DNA from: Microbispora sp. H13382
GTDB lineage: Bacteria > Actinomycetota > Actinomycetes > Streptosporangiales > Streptosporangiaceae
DNA length: 64,000 nucleotides
NCBI RefSeq assembly: GCF_014161445.1
Contig: NZ_JABBXA010000003.1
Location: 124,001-188,000, forward strand
Direction: 5' to 3'
Below the pieces are notes generated by a model, which saw only the letters and a program-made list of their open reading frames with translations, was not told where the DNA came from and searched no databases. The position numbers were made by a program, and so were the translations under genes. Below are positions 63,443 through 64,000 of this stretch, one piece after another (positions within the stretch are counted from its first letter, which is position 1; the number at the start of each line of letters is the position of its first letter).

Positions 63443-64000
63443 GACTCGTCGTGGTGGGGAACGGGATGGCGGGCTCGCGCCTGGTCAACGAGGTCCGCGC
63501 CCGGGACAAGGACGTGAGGATCACGGTGTTCGGCGCCGAGGCCTGGCAGCCGTACAACCGGGTGCTGCTGTCGAACGTGGTGGCCGGCACGTCGAGCCCG
63601 GACCAGGTCCGGCTGCTCGACCCCCGCTGGTACGCCGAGCACGACGTGACCGCCCGTCTCGGCGTCGCGGTCACCGCGATCGACCGGGACTGCCAGACGG
63701 TGGTCGCCGCCGACGGGACACGTGAGCCGTACGACGTGCTCGTGCTCGCCACGGGCAGCGAGGCGTTCGTCCCGCCGATCCCCGGCGTGGAGCGGGCGAC
63801 GGCGTTCCGCACGCTGGACGACTGCGAGCGGATCAGGGAGGCCGCCGCGAGCGCGCGCGGCGCGGTCGTGGTCGGTGGCGGGCTGCTCGGCATCGAGGCG
63901 GCGCGCGGCCTGGCGGGGCGGGGCGTCCCGGTGACGCTGCTGCACCTGGCCGGCCACCTGATGGAGCGCCAGCTCGACGAGGAGGCCGGGCTCATCCTCC
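63439..64000 (+). CDS. FAD/NAD(P)-dependent oxidoreductase of nitrate/nitrite assimilation (partial, runs off the window)
   Basis: The ATG at 63439 overlaps the nitrate reductase stop (ATGA), and the frame stays open to the window edge (187 codons). It starts RLVVVGNGMAGSRLVNEVRA, an FAD-binding loop, with PYNRVLLSNVVAG near residue 42, VLVLATGSEAFVPPIPGV near residue 102, and a second dinucleotide loop VVVGGGLLGIEAARGL near residue 145. This is the N-terminal part of the NirB nitrite reductase large subunit or of a NasB-type electron-transfer subunit of nitrate reductase. The missing C-terminus would decide between them: siroheme and iron-sulfur motifs mean nitrite reductase. Confidence 0.88.
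   Translation, partial: MRLVVVGNGMAGSRLVNEVRARDKDVRITVFGAEAWQPYNRVLLSNVVAGTSSPDQVRLLDPRWYAEHDVTARLGVAVTAIDRDCQTVVAADGTREPYDVLVLATGSEAFVPPIPGVERATAFRTLDDCERIREAAASARGAVVVGGGLLGIEAARGLAGRGVPVTLLHLAGHLMERQLDEEAGLIL

Overview
The window is very GC-rich, has mostly G/C third codon positions, uses many GTG starts and often joins genes by ATGA or GTGA overlaps. Mycothiol ligase (mshC), DUF3090, DUF3099, an SCO1664-like protein, class E sortase and class II DAHP synthase all point to an actinomycete. The gene neighbourhoods resemble Streptomyces and its relatives, and I infer a member of the Streptosporangiales. No rRNA, tRNA, CRISPR array, transposase or phage gene was seen, so this looks like ordinary chromosome with accessory islands.

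Region 1 (1-7.3 kb) holds a class II aldolase, a class II DAHP synthase fused in frame to an AroH-type chorismate mutase and followed by prephenate dehydrogenase, molybdenum cofactor genes (moaA and mobA-DUF6457), DUF3099 and dodecin. A probable small RNA with three C-rich hairpin loops lies on the minus strand at about 6.32-6.43 kb. Region 2 (7.3-11.8 kb) holds tldD/pmbA and, divergently, fabG-fabI. Region 3 (11.9-18.5 kb) is an organosulfur-scavenging cluster: sfnG, sfnB, ssuE-like, ssuD-like, a LysR regulator and a DszC-like monooxygenase.

Region 4 (18.5-25.6 kb) holds a surface protein, an aldo/keto reductase facing uppP across a 17-bp perfect inverted repeat, a histidine phosphatase, DUF3090, an SCO1664-like protein, an NRDE protein and mshC. 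Region 5 (25.7-29.8 kb) is a secretion and surface island: a snapalysin-like protease, a class E sortase with a 46-residue membrane partner, and two paralogous LPFTG proteins behind duplicated 246-bp leaders.

Region 6 (29.8-58.5 kb) is a large exopolysaccharide locus. It has DUF4012, a tyrosine phosphatase and tyrosine kinase pair, a WecA-like initiating transferase, two epimerases, several glycosyltransferases, and Wzy- and Wzx-like membrane proteins. It also has a GtrA/GtrB-like pair, RmlA, RmlB, WecE and a WecD-like acetyltransferase (a full set for dTDP-Fuc4NAc), and a WbpA-like nucleotide-sugar dehydrogenase. Two large secreted DUF4082 proteins sit inside it, one with a DMFA2-type domain and one with an ice-binding DUF3494 domain. 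A strong terminator closes the locus at 58.46-58.49 kb.

Region 7 (58.5-64 kb) holds a Tat-exported PGRP-type amidase and the start of a nitrate assimilation cluster: narK, a molybdopterin nitrate reductase, and an FAD oxidoreductase cut by the window edge. The cofactor genes of region 1 would serve this reductase.
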